A stretch of 64,000 bases of DNA from Amaranthus tricolor (GCF_026212465.1 NC_080058.1:7652001-7716000); one strand, 5' to 3'; shown: positions 1 to 12,164, numbered from the stretch's first letter. The notes: generated by a model from the sequence alone, not told the origin. Numbers and translations are program-made.

Positions 1-771
1 GGAAAAAACTACTATTTAGGAGAAGTAAAAGCTAATTTCATCAATAAAACTCAGTTTCAATCAACAATATTCTAAAAATAGAGTAATTATTAGTTTATTA
101 TTGTAAAAGAATAGATAAAGTGATTTATTAATGTTAAAAAATAAATTTTTCTGAATCCGAATACAAAATACATTTTGCAAATCTAAAAACACCTCTCCAA
201 TTTGTCTTGCCATAGAATTTTAGTCTAATCCATGCAAAAAAAAACACACCTCATACTCATACGTTGTTTTCTAAAAAAAACTTATCTCAAAAAAAAAAAA
301 AATAAAAAATTTATGAATTGGCATTTGCAAACACATAGTGAAAACTTAACAATTAACATAGATGAAACCAATGTACTCCAATTGTTGTCCAAAACAAAAA
401 CTCAAAATCTTTATTCTCTAAAATTGTTTTGAGCTGTCTTCATTACCGAAAACATGGTTTTACATTTTTAATTATTATCTTAATTACACTCAATCACACG
501 CCATTAAAGTATTAATTTTAGAAATACTTATATATATTTTTTCATCAATTAGAAACTTTTCTCCTTTTTATTCTCCAACAGAATCTATCTCTTTATAAAT
601 TAATAATCAAATAAATCTTGATTTAAATAATTTTTTACACCTCTATCCCTAATCAACAATAAGTGGGACCCATATTCATCCTTCTTCACACCCAACTCAT
701 TTTCCTTCCTCATTTCCCTTCTCTTTCCAAAATCCAACCTTTTTTTTTTTTTTTTTTTTTTATTGTGAGCA
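1..771. other. Intergenic, upstream of FAF-like gene
   Basis: AT-rich sequence with no credible gene. The short reading frames are poly-A or poly-T driven. A T-run lies near 740-761 and pyrimidine-rich stretches precede the promoter of the gene at 892. Confidence 0.6.
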
Positions 772-800
772 TCATATTTATATAGCAAAGCCAAACCCTA
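772..800 (+). promoter_or_regulatory. Candidate core promoter (TATA box) of FAF-like gene
   Basis: A TATA-like ATTTATATAG lies about 110 bp upstream of the start codon at 892. It is followed by a purine-rich leader (AAAGAGAGAAAAAAAA) typical of a plant 5' UTR. Position and composition are the only evidence. Confidence 0.45.
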
Positions 801-891
801 CCCATACCAAATGCACTAAAAGGGAAAATAAAAAGTGAATTAATTTACAAAAGAGAGAAAAAAAAAAAGCCACAAAAATATTAAAGAAAAG

Positions 892-1719
892 ATGATAAAT
901 GGTTGCAATAAGAGTGTGAATGCTTTCTTCACCCTTTCTTCTTCTTCTTCTTCTTCAATATGGGATGAAATTTCCTTTGACGCATTTCATCAAACACTTG
1001 GTGTGCCTTCATCTCCACCAATTCCATCTTCTTTTCAGGCCACTAATCTTAACCAAATCTTAAAACCGTTACAACCCATCAAACGAGTTGACTCCAATTT
1101 CACAAATTCCACCCAAAAAATTTCTGAGAATAAAAATAATTACTGTCACATCGATCTGATGTCGTGCACAGAAAGTTTAGGGTTAGAAAGTTCTGATGAA
1201 ATTATTTCAAGTTTTGACGATCTGGGTAACTTTAAAAATAACAGTAAATCTCGTACAAATGAAGATTTCTCTTCTCCTTCGTCGCCGTTACTGTCTTCAT
1301 CGAGTAGTTGTTTGAGAAAAAAATGGGAGGAGAAGAAATTTCCGCCACCAATAACATCTTTGAGTGAGAATGGAAGGAGGAATTTTGTATTAAAATCAGA
1401 TAGAAGAGATGGAAGATTAGAAATTGTTAGGGTTATGATTGAACGGCCAGAAATTCTTATATCTTCAAGGGAGAATGGACGGCTTATAATGAATCTTGTT
1501 TCAAATGATGATGATGATTATGATTGTAATGATGATGATGATGATGACTATGAATATGATTATAATGATGATGATGACAAAACAGAGGAAATTGAAGAAG
1601 ATGAAAAAAAAACAGAGGAGAGGGGAAGGAAAATTCTGGCGTTACGAAGATGTTTTCATCACCAACGTCAGATAAGTGTATGGGGTCCACAACAGCATAG
1701 ATTTGTGACGACTGTATGA
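892..1719 (+). CDS. FANTASTIC FOUR-like (FAF) protein
   Basis: Intact single-exon frame of 275 residues. Around residues 92-103 it has the family motif CTESLGLESSDE. Around 142-205 it has the FAF domain core: KKFPPPITSLSENG, then RRDGRLEIVRVMIERPE and ENGRLIMNLV. Next comes a very acidic Asp/Glu/Tyr tract (about 206-245) and a short basic C-terminus beginning RRCFHHQRQ. FAF proteins are plant-specific; in Arabidopsis they modulate shoot meristem size through the WUSCHEL/CLAVATA circuit, so a developmental regulatory role is inferred by family only. The Ser-rich N-terminus is encoded by a CTT/TCT run and the acidic tract by GAT/GAC repeats, both prone to length change. Intronless structure fits the family. 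A frame on the opposite strand is only a shadow of the GAT repeats. Confidence 0.88.
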   Translation: MINGCNKSVNAFFTLSSSSSSSIWDEISFDAFHQTLGVPSSPPIPSSFQATNLNQILKPLQPIKRVDSNFTNSTQKISENKNNYCHIDLMSCTESLGLESSDEIISSFDDLGNFKNNSKSRTNEDFSSPSSPLLSSSSSCLRKKWEEKKFPPPITSLSENGRRNFVLKSDRRDGRLEIVRVMIERPEILISSRENGRLIMNLVSNDDDDYDCNDDDDDDYEYDYNDDDDKTEEIEEDEKKTEERGRKILALRRCFHHQRQISVWGPQQHRFVTTV

Positions 1720-3089
1720 TCTTTTCATAGAGATGCGGTACAGGATTACATCAAATTATTTAATTATTTTTTTATATAGTCAAATTCTTAGAGATTTATA
1801 CATTTTGAGTTTTTGATCGCTAGTTTTGACGGTACAATCTAGAAACTTCTTTTTTATTATCGTTGGGGTTTGATCCTATTTTCCCTTTTTACTTCTTTTT
1901 AATGTTTTTTTGGTTTTTAGATATTTTTGTATGGGTTTAGATTTTTAATTTAGAGGTAGCAAAAGAAAATTTATATTTTTTTTATACTATTACGGAGTAA
2001 GCTAAATAGAGAAGAGGAATTAAAGATGAAAAGTTTATGTTGAATTGAATTAAAAATTTTATTTAAAAGTAGTATTTTATCTATTTTATTTCAAATGTGG
2101 TATTTGTTTTTTTTATGTTTATCAATGCATTAATTTTGTACTTAATAGCGATAAAGGTGTATAATTAAAAATTATAAAATCTAGATACTAATATATCTTA
2201 TGTTAAGACGAATTATACAAAATCTTATTTGACTATGTTTTAATATATAAATTAAGAATAATATATAAATTAATAAATAATGACAATGATAATTTTATTT
2301 TTCTTTATTTTATCTTTAATTTAAATGTCTTTTTTCTCTCATAATACCAATATAATCATTACTTTACACTACTATTTAATTAAAAAAATACTCACTTACT
2401 ACAAAGATTTTCATTTTCTTAATTTGTGTGAAAAATTGGACAATCTTTTAAGAACGGTGCGAACTATTTATTTATTATCAATTAAAGATTAATTAGTGTA
2501 TTAGATTGGATAAAAAATGAAATGGTGCAACTAGTTGGCAAACGTGTAGCATTATACTTGTGGAGTAATAGTAATTAAGGACAATTACTCACTTCTATGG
2601 CACTTAATAAAGAGAAAAATGCTCTACTTTTCAAACAACGAACAAATTATTCAGCTCCTAACGTATTATTTACTTATTTCACTTGTTCGAAAATATATGT
2701 ATCGACTTTTAATCGAGGAAAAATTGGTTTTAAAACTCTTAACTTTGTGTGCTTCAATTGTAAAAAACTTGTGGTTTTTATCATCTAAAAATCTCAAATT
2801 TATTGAGTATTTTATTTTTAAAATACCTAGCTTATTGATGACAATTATAAAAGTTAAAAACACTTATGTGACATCATTTTATTGTTTTGTGTATATTTTC
2901 TTTTAAATTTTTTTTAAAAAGTTATGATTCTTAAATGATATTTCAAAATTGAGATTTTTTATAATAAAATGAAAAGTTAAGATTTTTTATTAATATTCTA
3001 AAATTGAAAATTTTTAAATCAAAACATGGAATTTTGAAAATCAATTTTTCTTTAGTTAATTTTATCAACACTTCCATACAAACTGTTGA
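1720..3089. other. Gene-poor AT-rich spacer
   Basis: 3' flank of the FAF-like gene followed by AT-rich sequence. I see no gene, RNA gene or clear repeat. The short overlapping frames near 2597-2906 have no recognisable motif. Confidence 0.5.
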
Positions 3090-3850
3090 AGCAAGAGCCA
3101 ATTCCAACAATATTGATGATGGCTTTGAGCATCTCGTAGCTCATGCCATATCTCGCACACTTGAGAGTGGTGCGGAGTGTACCATGGGAAGTGGAGTGCT
3201 AAGGTTTGGTTCACTTGACCAAGTGTTTGATGATGATGATTTGAAGAAGTTTATGAAAGGATTGGAGTGTCTTGATCAAGGCAAGGCACGAATGAAGGAA
3301 GGGTCGAGCAAAGCAGTAGGACAGCAGGTCACTGAGGTTCCCGCTCGATAGGTCGAGCTGCTCTGGCTCAATCGAGCAGTTTGAGAAGAGCTGGACAGTA
3401 GCCTCTGGAAGATGGCTTGGGTCGAGCGAAGATCAGCCACACGAACGGAATGCTTTTGTTTTTTAACTCGGTTTTTGTGGGCCTTTTAAGGCTTTGTCCT
3501 AGTGTTCTCTAATGTGTCTTAGGACTATATAAGGGGTCTTGGGAGATCATTAGGGTTCAAGAGAGAACCTAATACTAAGAGATAACTAGGATTTTAGCCA
3601 AGAGAGTTTTCTCCATTGTATTAGGGTATTTGAGGGAGATTGACACCAAGATTCAATCTTTTGCTTTGAGAGTGTGTTCTTGAAGCTTGTAAGGTGAGTC
3701 ATTAATGTATTCTTGTTTATATTAACGATAAGATACTTTGTTTAAGTAGGAGGTATTCGTAGATACCTCATATATTGTGTGTTGTTGTCCATTGTTGTTG
3801 GTACTCTGTTTTTGGTGTTTGTTTTGCACTTGTTTTTTCTTTTTATTTCT
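3090..3850 (+). mobile_element. LTR-like retrotransposon fragment
   Basis: This stretch has the layout of a retrotransposon LTR or leader. A short GC-richer reading frame (3004-3351) has no domain I recognise. It is followed by repeated GTCGAGC/CTCGA motifs (about 3302-3425). A TATATAAGG box lies near 3526, then a transcript-leader-like segment (AGGGTTCAAGAGAGAACC). Base composition differs clearly from the flanks. I could not find a paired LTR or primer-binding site, so a solo or truncated LTR is an inference. Confidence 0.35.
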
Positions 3851-5164
3851 TCACCATTGCACTAGGCCATTCACAATACAAACAATTCATCCAGTTACTT
3901 AGTTAAATTTGATAATTGAACCATAATTGGTCTTGGTGACTACAAATCTCCAATACTTCTTTCGTTCTGAAATACTTGCTATATGTTATGATTATTGGCC
4001 TTATTCATCATTTAAACTTATTTTATGTATTGCAGATAATGTGTAGGAAAAAATATAATCAAATGAAATTTTGTTTGAATCTTCTAATTGCATACTTTCA
4101 TAATATTAATTTTTCATAAATTTTAAATGTGCATAGTTTAATATATAATGATCAAAATAATATAGTACATTGAATTGCATAAAAAATCAAATATAACAAC
4201 TATAATGGAACAGAGAAAGTATATAATATGTACTACTAGCTAGATATCCGCTCCTTGATGGACACATTCGATATTTTTAAGACAAAATTTAATTCTTATT
4301 TAGTAAACAGTTTTAATTCAGGATGAAATTTCAAATTAAACACAAATATTCTTTAATTATGCTAATAAGAATATATGATAAACTAAGATTAGCTTTTAAA
4401 TTGATTTTTAAAATCTAAAACATATGAGGTATATACAAGTTCTGCTATATTTTTTGTAATCTGTTTTATAGATTTTATTTTTTTACACTTTTTAATTCGC
4501 ATTCCTATGGATTACTAATACTTTCCTATTACAATAAAACTTTTATTTTCTTCTATTATCTTAAATTGCCACTAATTATACTTGTGGTAAAGGTCGTGAT
4601 TAGTCAATTTTGGATATTATTATGTGATATCAGTGTTATGTTATGGACTTATGGTTGTAACTTGTAAGGTTGTTCCCTACCTTCATCTTTTCCAAATATG
4701 ACACTTTGTTTGGTCAATAACATCATCCCAATTATATTTATAAATCAATCATTCATAGTGGAAGAAAATATTAAATTAAAATACAAAAAGAAAAAAAAGG
4801 CTCAAAGAATCACATCACTCCTTTTTTATATGTCATTTTCCATAACTTTACAAATAGAATTATTCGGAAATTGGAATCTTGAATAACTATACTTGCTCCG
4901 TCATAATACTTATATTTATTATAATTATTATATTTTTTGTTGTTTTATAATACTTATATTCTTTTTATATTTGAGAAAAAGCAACATAAATAATGTTTTA
5001 TCATATCTCTATTTTATTCTTATTTATTACATTATTACTTATTTTCAAAAAAAAAAATCACATTTTTACTTTTTCACCTATCTAAAAATGCAAGTAATTA
5101 GGAATTAGGGTACTACTACTCTGTCTATTATAGATTGAATCAAAGAAAAACTTAATATTTTTTG
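3851..5164. other. Gene-poor AT-rich spacer
   Basis: No supported gene. It contains several AT-rich low-complexity stretches. The frames at 4698-5108 are lysine/tyrosine/isoleucine-rich composition artefacts. Confidence 0.5.
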
Positions 5165-5390
5165 GGATATTATCAATAGTACCCCTGTATTATAACAATT
5201 TATCAATGGTACCCACGTTAATTCCAATGGTACCCCCCAACTATATGCTAATTACAACCGTGACACTATTGTACTTTTTTCCGTTAAATGCCCGTTAAAT
5301 CTCGAATTTGACCTAACCATGGTTAGTTTCTTCTTCTTCCCTTTTCCCTTTCCTCTTCCTGCTCTCTTTCCATGGCTGCTTCATCTCAAG
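5165..5390 (+). repeat. Left terminal inverted repeat of the Pack-MULE-like element
   Basis: Reads in the same order as the reverse complement of 6299-6512, with scattered substitutions and small length differences in the CTT-rich inner part. Confidence 0.75.
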
Positions 5391-5666
5391 CCCGACAATG
5401 ATCAACCCGAATATGCAGAAAGTACCAGCTGTTTCCTCCACTCCTCCCTAAGTCTTCCTTCTTAATTCCCCCTCTTAATATTTATAGTCTTCTCTTCTTC
5501 CTTACTCCAATCTTTTACCACTTTCTTCTTTCTCTATCTTCCTCTGTTTTACCTTCATTAATCAAGCTTTGAGCTTTCTCATTAATGGCTGACTATGAAA
5601 CCCTAACCCACCAAAACCCACTTGTAAAACTGTAAATTTAGCTTAATGAAACTTTACCCACATAAA

Positions 5667-5765
5667 ATGAAGCAACTTTGCGCTATATTGTTGCTCTTTT
5701 CTCTTTACCCTTATCTGTTTTTTCCTGTTTTTTCTGCTTCTCCTCCTTCTAATGGAAAAAACTAG
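5667..5765 (+). pseudogene. Captured signal-peptide exon fragment (BRI1-like?)
   Basis: A short frame from ATG 5667 encodes [19 protein letters not shown] then [13 protein letters not shown] and a stop. This is a hydrophobic core with a typical cleavage region, i.e. a secretory signal peptide. It is out of frame with the following LRR fragment. Similarity to the N-terminus of BRI1-like receptor kinases is an inference, encouraged by the BRI1-like LRR piece further downstream. Confidence 0.4.
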
Positions 5766-6165
5766 AGATGCTCAGAACAACGCGAGCCAACAACAATATA
5801 ACCAGCTTACGAACCTGCTAACCGCTATATACCTTAAGGGTAACAGTATCAGTGGTGAGATTCTAGTTGAAATTAGTCAATTACAGAATCTTCATGTGCT
5901 GGATCTCAGTGAAAAAAAATTCACAGGCAGCATTCCATCAAAATTTTCCAACCTGATGAACCTTGAAATGCTAGACCTCTCGAGGAATCAGTTGACTGGA
6001 GAAATTCTAGCATCGTTGCAAAGCCTAATTTCTTATCGAAGTTCAATGTATCCTTCAACAATCTCGACGAATCGATACCAACAGGTGGTCAGTTTGACAC
6101 TTTTACAGAATCTAGCTATATGGGAAATCCAAGGCTTTGCGGCCGAGTTCTACATCATCATCCTT
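5752..6165 (+). pseudogene. Captured LRR fragment of a PSY1R/PSKR-type receptor kinase
   Basis: Translation gives the last leucine-rich repeats before the island-to-membrane region of a tyrosine-sulfated-peptide receptor. Key blocks are [36 protein letters not shown] and [15 protein letters not shown]. After a one-base frame shift near 6030 come [20 protein letters not shown] and YMGNPRLCG. The order [18 protein letters not shown], GNPxLCG is characteristic of PSY1R/PSKR proteins. No kinase domain follows. The frame shift and missing domains make it a non-functional gene fragment carried inside the transposon. Confidence 0.7.
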
Positions 6166-6302
6166 GTCGAGTTTGATGAACTGGATTTTGTTGTCGAGCA
6201 ACAAATTGAGTGGAGTTATACCATCTTGGATTGGTAAATTGAGTAATCTTGCCATTCTCAACCTCTCGAACAACTCATTTTATGGTGAAATCCCAGCTGA
6301 GA
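6166..6302 (+). pseudogene. Captured LRR fragment of a BRI1-like receptor kinase
   Basis: In the frame opening at 6137 the residues [20 protein letters not shown], then [20 protein letters not shown] and PAEI, match the ectodomain repeats of the brassinosteroid receptor BRI1. The known pattern there is NWISLSxNxLxGxIPxWIGxLxNLAILxLSNNSFxGxIPAE. It ends where the right inverted repeat begins. Together with the PSY1R-like piece it forms a chimera of two receptor genes. Confidence 0.7.
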
Positions 6303-6512
6303 TAAAGCAGCCATGGAAGGAGAGAAGGAAGAGGAGAGGGAAAAGGAAAGAAGAAGAAGAAGAAACTAACTATGGTTAGGTCAAATTTGAGATTTAACGG
6401 AAAAAAGTACAATAGTGTCACGATTGTAATTAACGGAAAAAAGCAGCCATTGGAATTAACGTGGGTACCATTGATAAATTGCTATAATACAGGGGTATCA
6501 TTGATAATATCC
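6299..6512 (-). repeat. Right terminal inverted repeat of the Pack-MULE-like element
   Basis: Inverted copy of 5165-5390; the outer end reads ATTGATAATATCC. Confidence 0.75.
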
Positions 6513-6705
6513 TTTTTTTATAATTATTTTTTTTTTCAATTAAATAACAAAAGACATAGTAATGAACATAGTAATAAAATGCATAAAGAACTAAGAACAA
6601 GTAAAATAAAATAAAAGAGAAAGACATTGTAGAATATACAAGTATACGGGTTGCCTCCCGCAAAGGGCTTGTTGAACGTCTGTAGCTCGACGTGACTCAA
6701 CCTAG

Positions 6706-8063
6706 TTAACTAGGTTTGATATATAGGACATCTGAGACCTCAATCGACTCTTCAACATGATAGTGATGCTTAGAACAATGACCACTCACCTTGAAGGTGT
6801 TAGTTGGCCCTTGAACCTTAATGGGGCCATGTGGAAAAACTCTAGTCACCTTAAACGGTCCTGACCATTTAGATTTCAACTTTCCAACAAAGAATTTCAG
6901 TCGGGAGTTATTAACTAACACCAGGTCACCTACTTTAAATTCACGTCTGATAAGCCTTTGATCGTGCCATCTTTTGGTTTTCTCTTTGTATAGCAAGGCA
7001 CTCTCGTAGGCGTCCAGACAGATCTGATCAAGTTCATTAATGTCAAGAAATCTTTTACTACCTGCGGCTTTGAGATCGAAGTTGAGGGTTTTAACGGCCC
7101 AATGGGCCTTGTGCTCTAGCTCCACGGGAAGGTGACAACGCTTCCCATAGATGAGTCGAAAAGGTTTGGTCGCTATAAGGGTCTTAAAAGCCGTCCTATA
7201 AGCCCAAAGGGCGTCATCAAGCTTGTCAGACCAGTTCCTTCGGGATTTGTGTATAATTTTCTGAAGAATGATCTTAAGTTCGCTGTTCGACACCTCAACT
7301 TGACCACTAGTCTGGGGGTGATAAGGTAAAACAAATCTGTGTAGCACCCCGTACTTCCTAAGAATTGACTCAAACTTATGCTCGATGAAGTGGGTCCCAT
7401 TGTCACTTATGACTATGGGGGGGCAACCAAAACGTGGAAATATAACCTTTTTAAAGAACTTGGTCACACTCGCCCATCATTAGTCTTAGTGGCTACAGCC
7501 TCCACCCACTTGGAAACATAATCAACAGCAACCAAAATATACTTGTTTCCAAAGAATGAAGGGTAAGGACCCTGAAAATCATTGCCCCATACATGAAAAT
7601 TATCAACAGCTAAAATTGGGGCCATATGCATAGCATTGGCCTTAGGTAAGTTGTCAACTAGTTGGCAACGATCACAAGTCTTAATATAGGCCTACACATC
7701 TCAAAAGAGTGTGGGCCAATAGAATCCACATTGAAGAATCTTAGAGGAGGTCTTAGATACAGCTGCATGTCCACCGCAAGGTAGGTCATGACAGTGCTGT
7801 ATGATAGAGTGTACCTCAACCTCAGAAACGCAACGGCACAACATGCCGTCTACACAGGATTTGAACAAAAGCAGGTCGTCCCAAAAGGAATACTGGAGAT
7901 CATGGAAAAACTTCTTGCTATAGTGAGCGGGGAGACCCATAGGTAGCACTCCACTAGCTAGATAGTTTGCTATATCGGCGAACCAAGGAGTCTCGTCAAC
8001 AGCTACGAGATTCATTAGCTGATCATCTGGGAAAAAATCATCAATGTCAGGCGTACCTAACAC
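6706..8063 (-). pseudogene. Athila integrase domain
   Basis: The frame at 8063-7701 carries the integrase zinc-binding region (HCHDLPCGGHAAVSK...GFYWPTLF). After a break, residues [20 protein letters not shown] and [17 protein letters not shown] (about 7700-7467) give the first catalytic aspartate. The frame at 7467-6706 gives the second ([12 protein letters not shown]) and the glutamate ([10 protein letters not shown]), followed by the C-terminal domain. At least one stop separates the parts. Confidence 0.8.
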
Positions 8064-8068
8064 CTCAT

Positions 8069-9360
8069 CTAAAACAAGCCTGGATAAATGTCAGCCACTG
8101 AATTCTCTGCTCCCTTTTTGTCGATTATCTGCAGGTCAAACTCTTGGAGCAATAATATCCCTCTTATCAGTCTGGGCTTGGCATCTTTCTTGCTTAGCAG
8201 AAATTTAAGAGCGGAATGGTCCGTGTACACAATGATTTTAGACCCTATTGGATTGGACATAAAATTTTCCAAAGCATAGACCACTACCAGGAACTCTTTT
8301 TCTGTTGTAGCATAGTTAACCTGTGCCTCATTCAGAGTTTTGCTAGTATAGTAGATGGCGTGCAACTTGCATCCTTCCTTTGCCCCAGCATTGCCCCTAC
8401 CGCATGATCACTAGCATTGCACATAAGCTCGAAAGGCAGGCTCCAATCTGGCGGCTGAATTATCGGCGTTGAGATAAGTGCCTGTTTCAATTTTTCAAAA
8501 GCATGCAGAAAGTCATCAGAAAACACAAAGGTTACATCCTTGGCTAAGAGCTCGGTTAGAGGTTGGGCTATCTTAGAGAAATCCGGTATGAACCGTTTAT
8601 AAAAACCAACATGCCCTAAAAAACTATGAATCCTCTTCACATTGATTGGAGGGGGTAGTTTTTCAATAACCTCTACCTTGGCCTTATCGACCTCAATACC
8701 GTGACGTGACACCGTATGACCCAGCACAATCCCTTTTTATACCATAAAATGACACTTTTTCCAGTTCAAAACTAAGTTGACTTCTTCGCATCTGACAAGC
8801 ACTTTCTCGAAATTGGCTAAGCAATAATCATCAAAAGAGTTGCCATATATGAAGAAGTCATCCATAAGTACTTCCATGCACTGCTCAATAAATTCAGAAA
8901 AAATACTCATCATGCATCGTTGGAAGGTAGCTGGGGCGTTGCATAGCCCAAATGGCATCTTTCGATAAGCAAAGGTACCATAAGGGCAAGTAAATGTGGT
9001 CTTCTCCCGATCATCAGGATGAACAGGGATCTGGAAAAATCCAGAGTATCCATCTAAGTAGCAAAAATGGGACTGATTAGCTAGCCGTTCTAACATCTGG
9101 TCTACAAAGGGGAGTGGGTAATGGTCTTTTTGGGTGGCTTTATTTAGTTTTCTGTAGTCAATGCACATGCGCCACCCCGTGACTGTCCTTATGGGTATCA
9201 GTTCATTCTTATCATTTTCTATGACAGTCATACCGTCCTTTTTAGGGACAACCTACACTGGGACACCCACTTACTATCGGAGATAGGGTAGATGATCCCC
9301 GCATTCAACCGTTTCAAAACCTCTTTCTTAACTATCTCCTTCATATTAGGCTTGAGTCTC
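8069..9360 (-). pseudogene. Athila reverse transcriptase and RNase H
   Basis: Reverse transcriptase blocks are RMCIDYRKLNKATQKDHYPL, FCYLDGYSGFFQIPVHPDD, FTCPYGTFAYRKMPFGLCNA and the catalytic VLMDDFFIYG. A frame change near 8730 leads into the thumb region (SFLGHVGFYKRFIPDFSKIA). A further change near 8340 leads to RNase H, with [35 protein letters not shown] and [19 protein letters not shown]. The three frames make it a degraded polyprotein. Confidence 0.82.
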
Positions 9361-10398
9361 CTCTGTCCCTCTATGGAAGGAGCGACGTCGGGCTCCAGGT
9401 TTATCCTATGGGTGCATATAGAAGGGTTAAATCCCTTGATGTTATCAATGGTGTACCCAATGGCTTTTCTATGTTTTCGAACAAGTTTGACCAAGCAGTC
9501 TAAATCAGTGCTATTGAGTTCACTATTGACGATGATACGATATGTAGAGTTAGCACCTAAGAAAGCATATTTCAAACTAGAAGGGAGAATTTTCAATTCT
9601 ACCTTAGGAGGTGTGGAACTCTCTTTCCTCATCTCCAATATCTGCTCAATTTCATTTGCATGCATAACCTCATTGTACAATTCAAGATCATCAATATAGT
9701 CACCCTCAAAAGGGTCTTCCCATCCCAATAATTCTACATTATCTCCCTCAGTTCCTTCAAGAAAGGACTGTAGGGCATCAACCTCATGGTTCCATTTAGA
9801 CTTAAGAGGTATATCTTCAGATATGTCAATTAGGTACATAGATTCATTTGGGACTGGGGCACTCAAAACATCCCTTATTGCAAATTTGACTTTCTCCTCC
9901 CCCACACTCATAACCAACTTACCCCTAGCTACATCAATCAGGGTACTAGTGGTCACAAGACATGGTCTCCCTAATATGACGGGGGTCTTAACATCCTCGG
10001 GTATGTCCATAATGACAATGTCACAAGGTACTACAAGTTTGTCAATCCTTAAAGCTACGTCAGATAGGATTCCCTTAGGGTAAACAATACTACGGTCAGC
10101 CAACTGTAATGTCATCCTAGTAGGGGTCAATTCATTCACATTGCGGAGTCTCTTATACATGGAGTAAGACATTAGGCTAACACTAGCACCTAGGTCTATA
10201 ACACCCCTGAATTTTCGACCCCTTGACGAACCCCTTAACGAAACCAAAATCGTAAAGGACGAGAGGAAATTCGGGTGTTACAAGGTCACACAAAGCTCTA
10301 TCCACAGATATATTCCCAACAGTAACGGGAATACTAAAACTACCGGGGTTAGCTAGTTTAGGAGGTAGATTCTCAATCATGAAAGCATTAACATTCAC
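9361..10398 (-). pseudogene. Athila protease region
   Basis: The retropepsin-like active site reads GVIDLGASVSLM (DLGAS, as usual in Athila). It is followed by LQLADRSIVYPKGI and TPVILGRPCLVTTSTLIDVA. The frame continues into the start of reverse transcriptase (LKPNMKEIVKKEVLKRLNAG). A separate upstream frame (10398-10183) carries NLPPKLANPGSFSIPVTVGN, the linker typical between Athila gag and protease. Confidence 0.78.
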
Positions 10399-10494
10399 CT
10401 CCTTAGAGACCTAAACGATCTCATCTAGCTTCCTCCCATTAGAACAGAGAGTCTTAAGAAATTTGGGAAAGGCGGGTATCTCAAACTTTGCATC

Positions 10495-11984
10495 TCAGAA
10501 AGGAAGTTCAATGGATACATTTTTCAACAAATTCAACAATTTCCCATTTTTCTTTTCTAACATAGCTCGCACCAATTTTTGAGGAAAAGGCACGTGCTTA
10601 ATCAGAATGTCGATGACCTTAGACTTTGATTTATCATGTTTTGCATTGGTCACAGTGTCAGTGGCATCATTATCATTCAAAACAGTTTCATCAACATCCA
10701 CATTATCATTAACAACAGGCTCATTAACAATCACATTATCATTTACAACAAGCTCATCAACAATCACATTATTAGTAATAGCATCATTAGGTACTAGCCT
10801 TTCAGAAGATACCTCCACAAGGGGGGAATCAACAAGTTGCTTACCACTTCGCGTGGTAATTGTATTCACGAATTGGTTGGGCTCCTTACCCTTGGGCTCT
10901 AGTTGGCTTGGGAATTGGTTTGGAGCGCGAGTGTTGATATGCTGTGCTACTTGAGTTATTTGTGTCTCGAGAAACTTCATGTGTGAGACACTGTTTTGGA
11001 TGTGGGTCCGCAACAAGCTTTTCAGTTCATCAACCTCAGACCTGAGACTAGGTTGGGCTGGCTAAGCGTATTGCTTGTACGGCGGTCGGTGTTGGTATGG
11101 AGCTTGCTGATGCTGTGGATTTAGCACATTCGTGCTTGATTAAGACAAATTAGGATGCTTATAACCTGCATTATGATCTGTTAGCGTGTGGGTCACAAGG
11201 ATGTTTACTGTACAGGGCATTTGCCTCCTCGTAAACTTAGAGGCAATTGCTCGAACAGTGGCCTGGGACGCCACAAGTATCACATAAATTAGCAGCATTA
11301 TTAGAATTAGAGGAGGAGCTTACCATGCTTACCTTAGCCATCTGTTTAGTGAGATTGACTATCTGTTTGGTGAGTGCCTTGATGGTCTCAGATTCCGCAT
11401 TATTACTCTGGGACACTGAACCTCTCTCATTGCTCCATGAGAAACCATTTTTGGCCATGTTCTCGAAGAGTCTCAAGAGGTCATCTAGGAGCTTGGAGTC
11501 CATGTCATCGCCACATGCGGCGTTAATCGACTACTTGGGCTCATTGAACAGTCCTCCATAGAAGGATTGGGCGAGCAACCAGTTGGGTATCTGATAGTGA
11601 GGACAGCTAAGCTGGAGGTCTTTAAACCTCTCCCATCACTCCCAGTTCTTCCTAAGTCCTACATATACCAGTGGGCTCGAACTTGAGCCAGGATTTAGCT
11701 TTATCCTTCAAGTTGAAGGGAAAAAGCAGCATATGCACTACTACCTTGGAAAGATCCTTAGCAGTGATGGTGTCACACCTTTCTATAAAGACTGTGATAT
11801 GGTCATAAGGACTCTCATTAGGGTGACCGCCGAATTGGTTCCTCTCAATTATTTGGATGAGGTGAGGCTTCAATTCAAAATTTTCTGTACCGAATCAGGT
11901 TTGACGATACATGGAATGGAATTTTGGGTGAGCATGGGCGCACCCAATTGGCCAGAGGATTGGTTAGCATTGTTGTCGCCTTAA
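10495..11984 (-). pseudogene. Athila gag, fragmented
   Basis: Three frames cover gag. The first (11873-11652) has the capsid-like start QFGGHPNESPYDHITVFIER. The second (11503-11237) ends in a perfect CCHC zinc knuckle, CDTCGVPGHCSSNC. The third (11016-10495) has the Athila gag tail with LETQITQVAQHINTR, TTRSGKQLVDSP and HVPFPQKLVRAMLEKKNGK. The third also holds an Asn/Asp/Val-rich tandem stretch (VNDNVIVNEPVVNDN) that looks like local repeat expansion. Confidence 0.75.
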
Positions 11985-12164
11985 CCGCTTTAGGCATTCG
12001 ACGTTCAATCTACGGGCAGTAACTTCGATCTCTGGGTCGAATCGCTCTAGAGATCGAGCTCTTCTATGCATCCAAAGAATTCAAACACAAAGGGGTCTTG
12101 GAGAGGGGCCAACAAGTAAGTGGCAAGTAGCTCAATCAACAAAACAAAAGAATTACGTGTCGCC

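Larger units (their letters stand above)
5165..6512. mobile_element. Pack-MULE-like element carrying LRR receptor-kinase fragments
   Basis: The element is bounded by long terminal inverted repeats of about 215-225 bp: 5165-5390 on the left and the inverted copy 6299-6512 on the right. Both start GGATATTATCAAT and share the blocks CCCCTGTATTATA, CGTGACACTATTGTAC and CATGGCTGCTT. The core between them is not transposase. It is three pieces of host receptor genes (listed separately), so the element is non-autonomous and has captured genes, as Pack-MULEs do. No convincing 9-bp target duplication is visible; both flanks are T-runs. The superfamily assignment rests on the long inverted repeats plus gene capture. 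Confidence 0.7.

Noticed and set aside
1484..1690. His-rich frame antisense to the FAF-like gene
   Set aside because: Mirror of the GAT repeats encoding the acidic tract; no independent support.
5752..6379. An expressed LRR receptor protein
   Set aside because: Fragments are in different frames, lack a kinase domain and lie between transposon inverted repeats.
9292..10083. Plus-strand frames inside the Athila region
   Set aside because: Shadows of the protease and reverse transcriptase coding on the minus strand.
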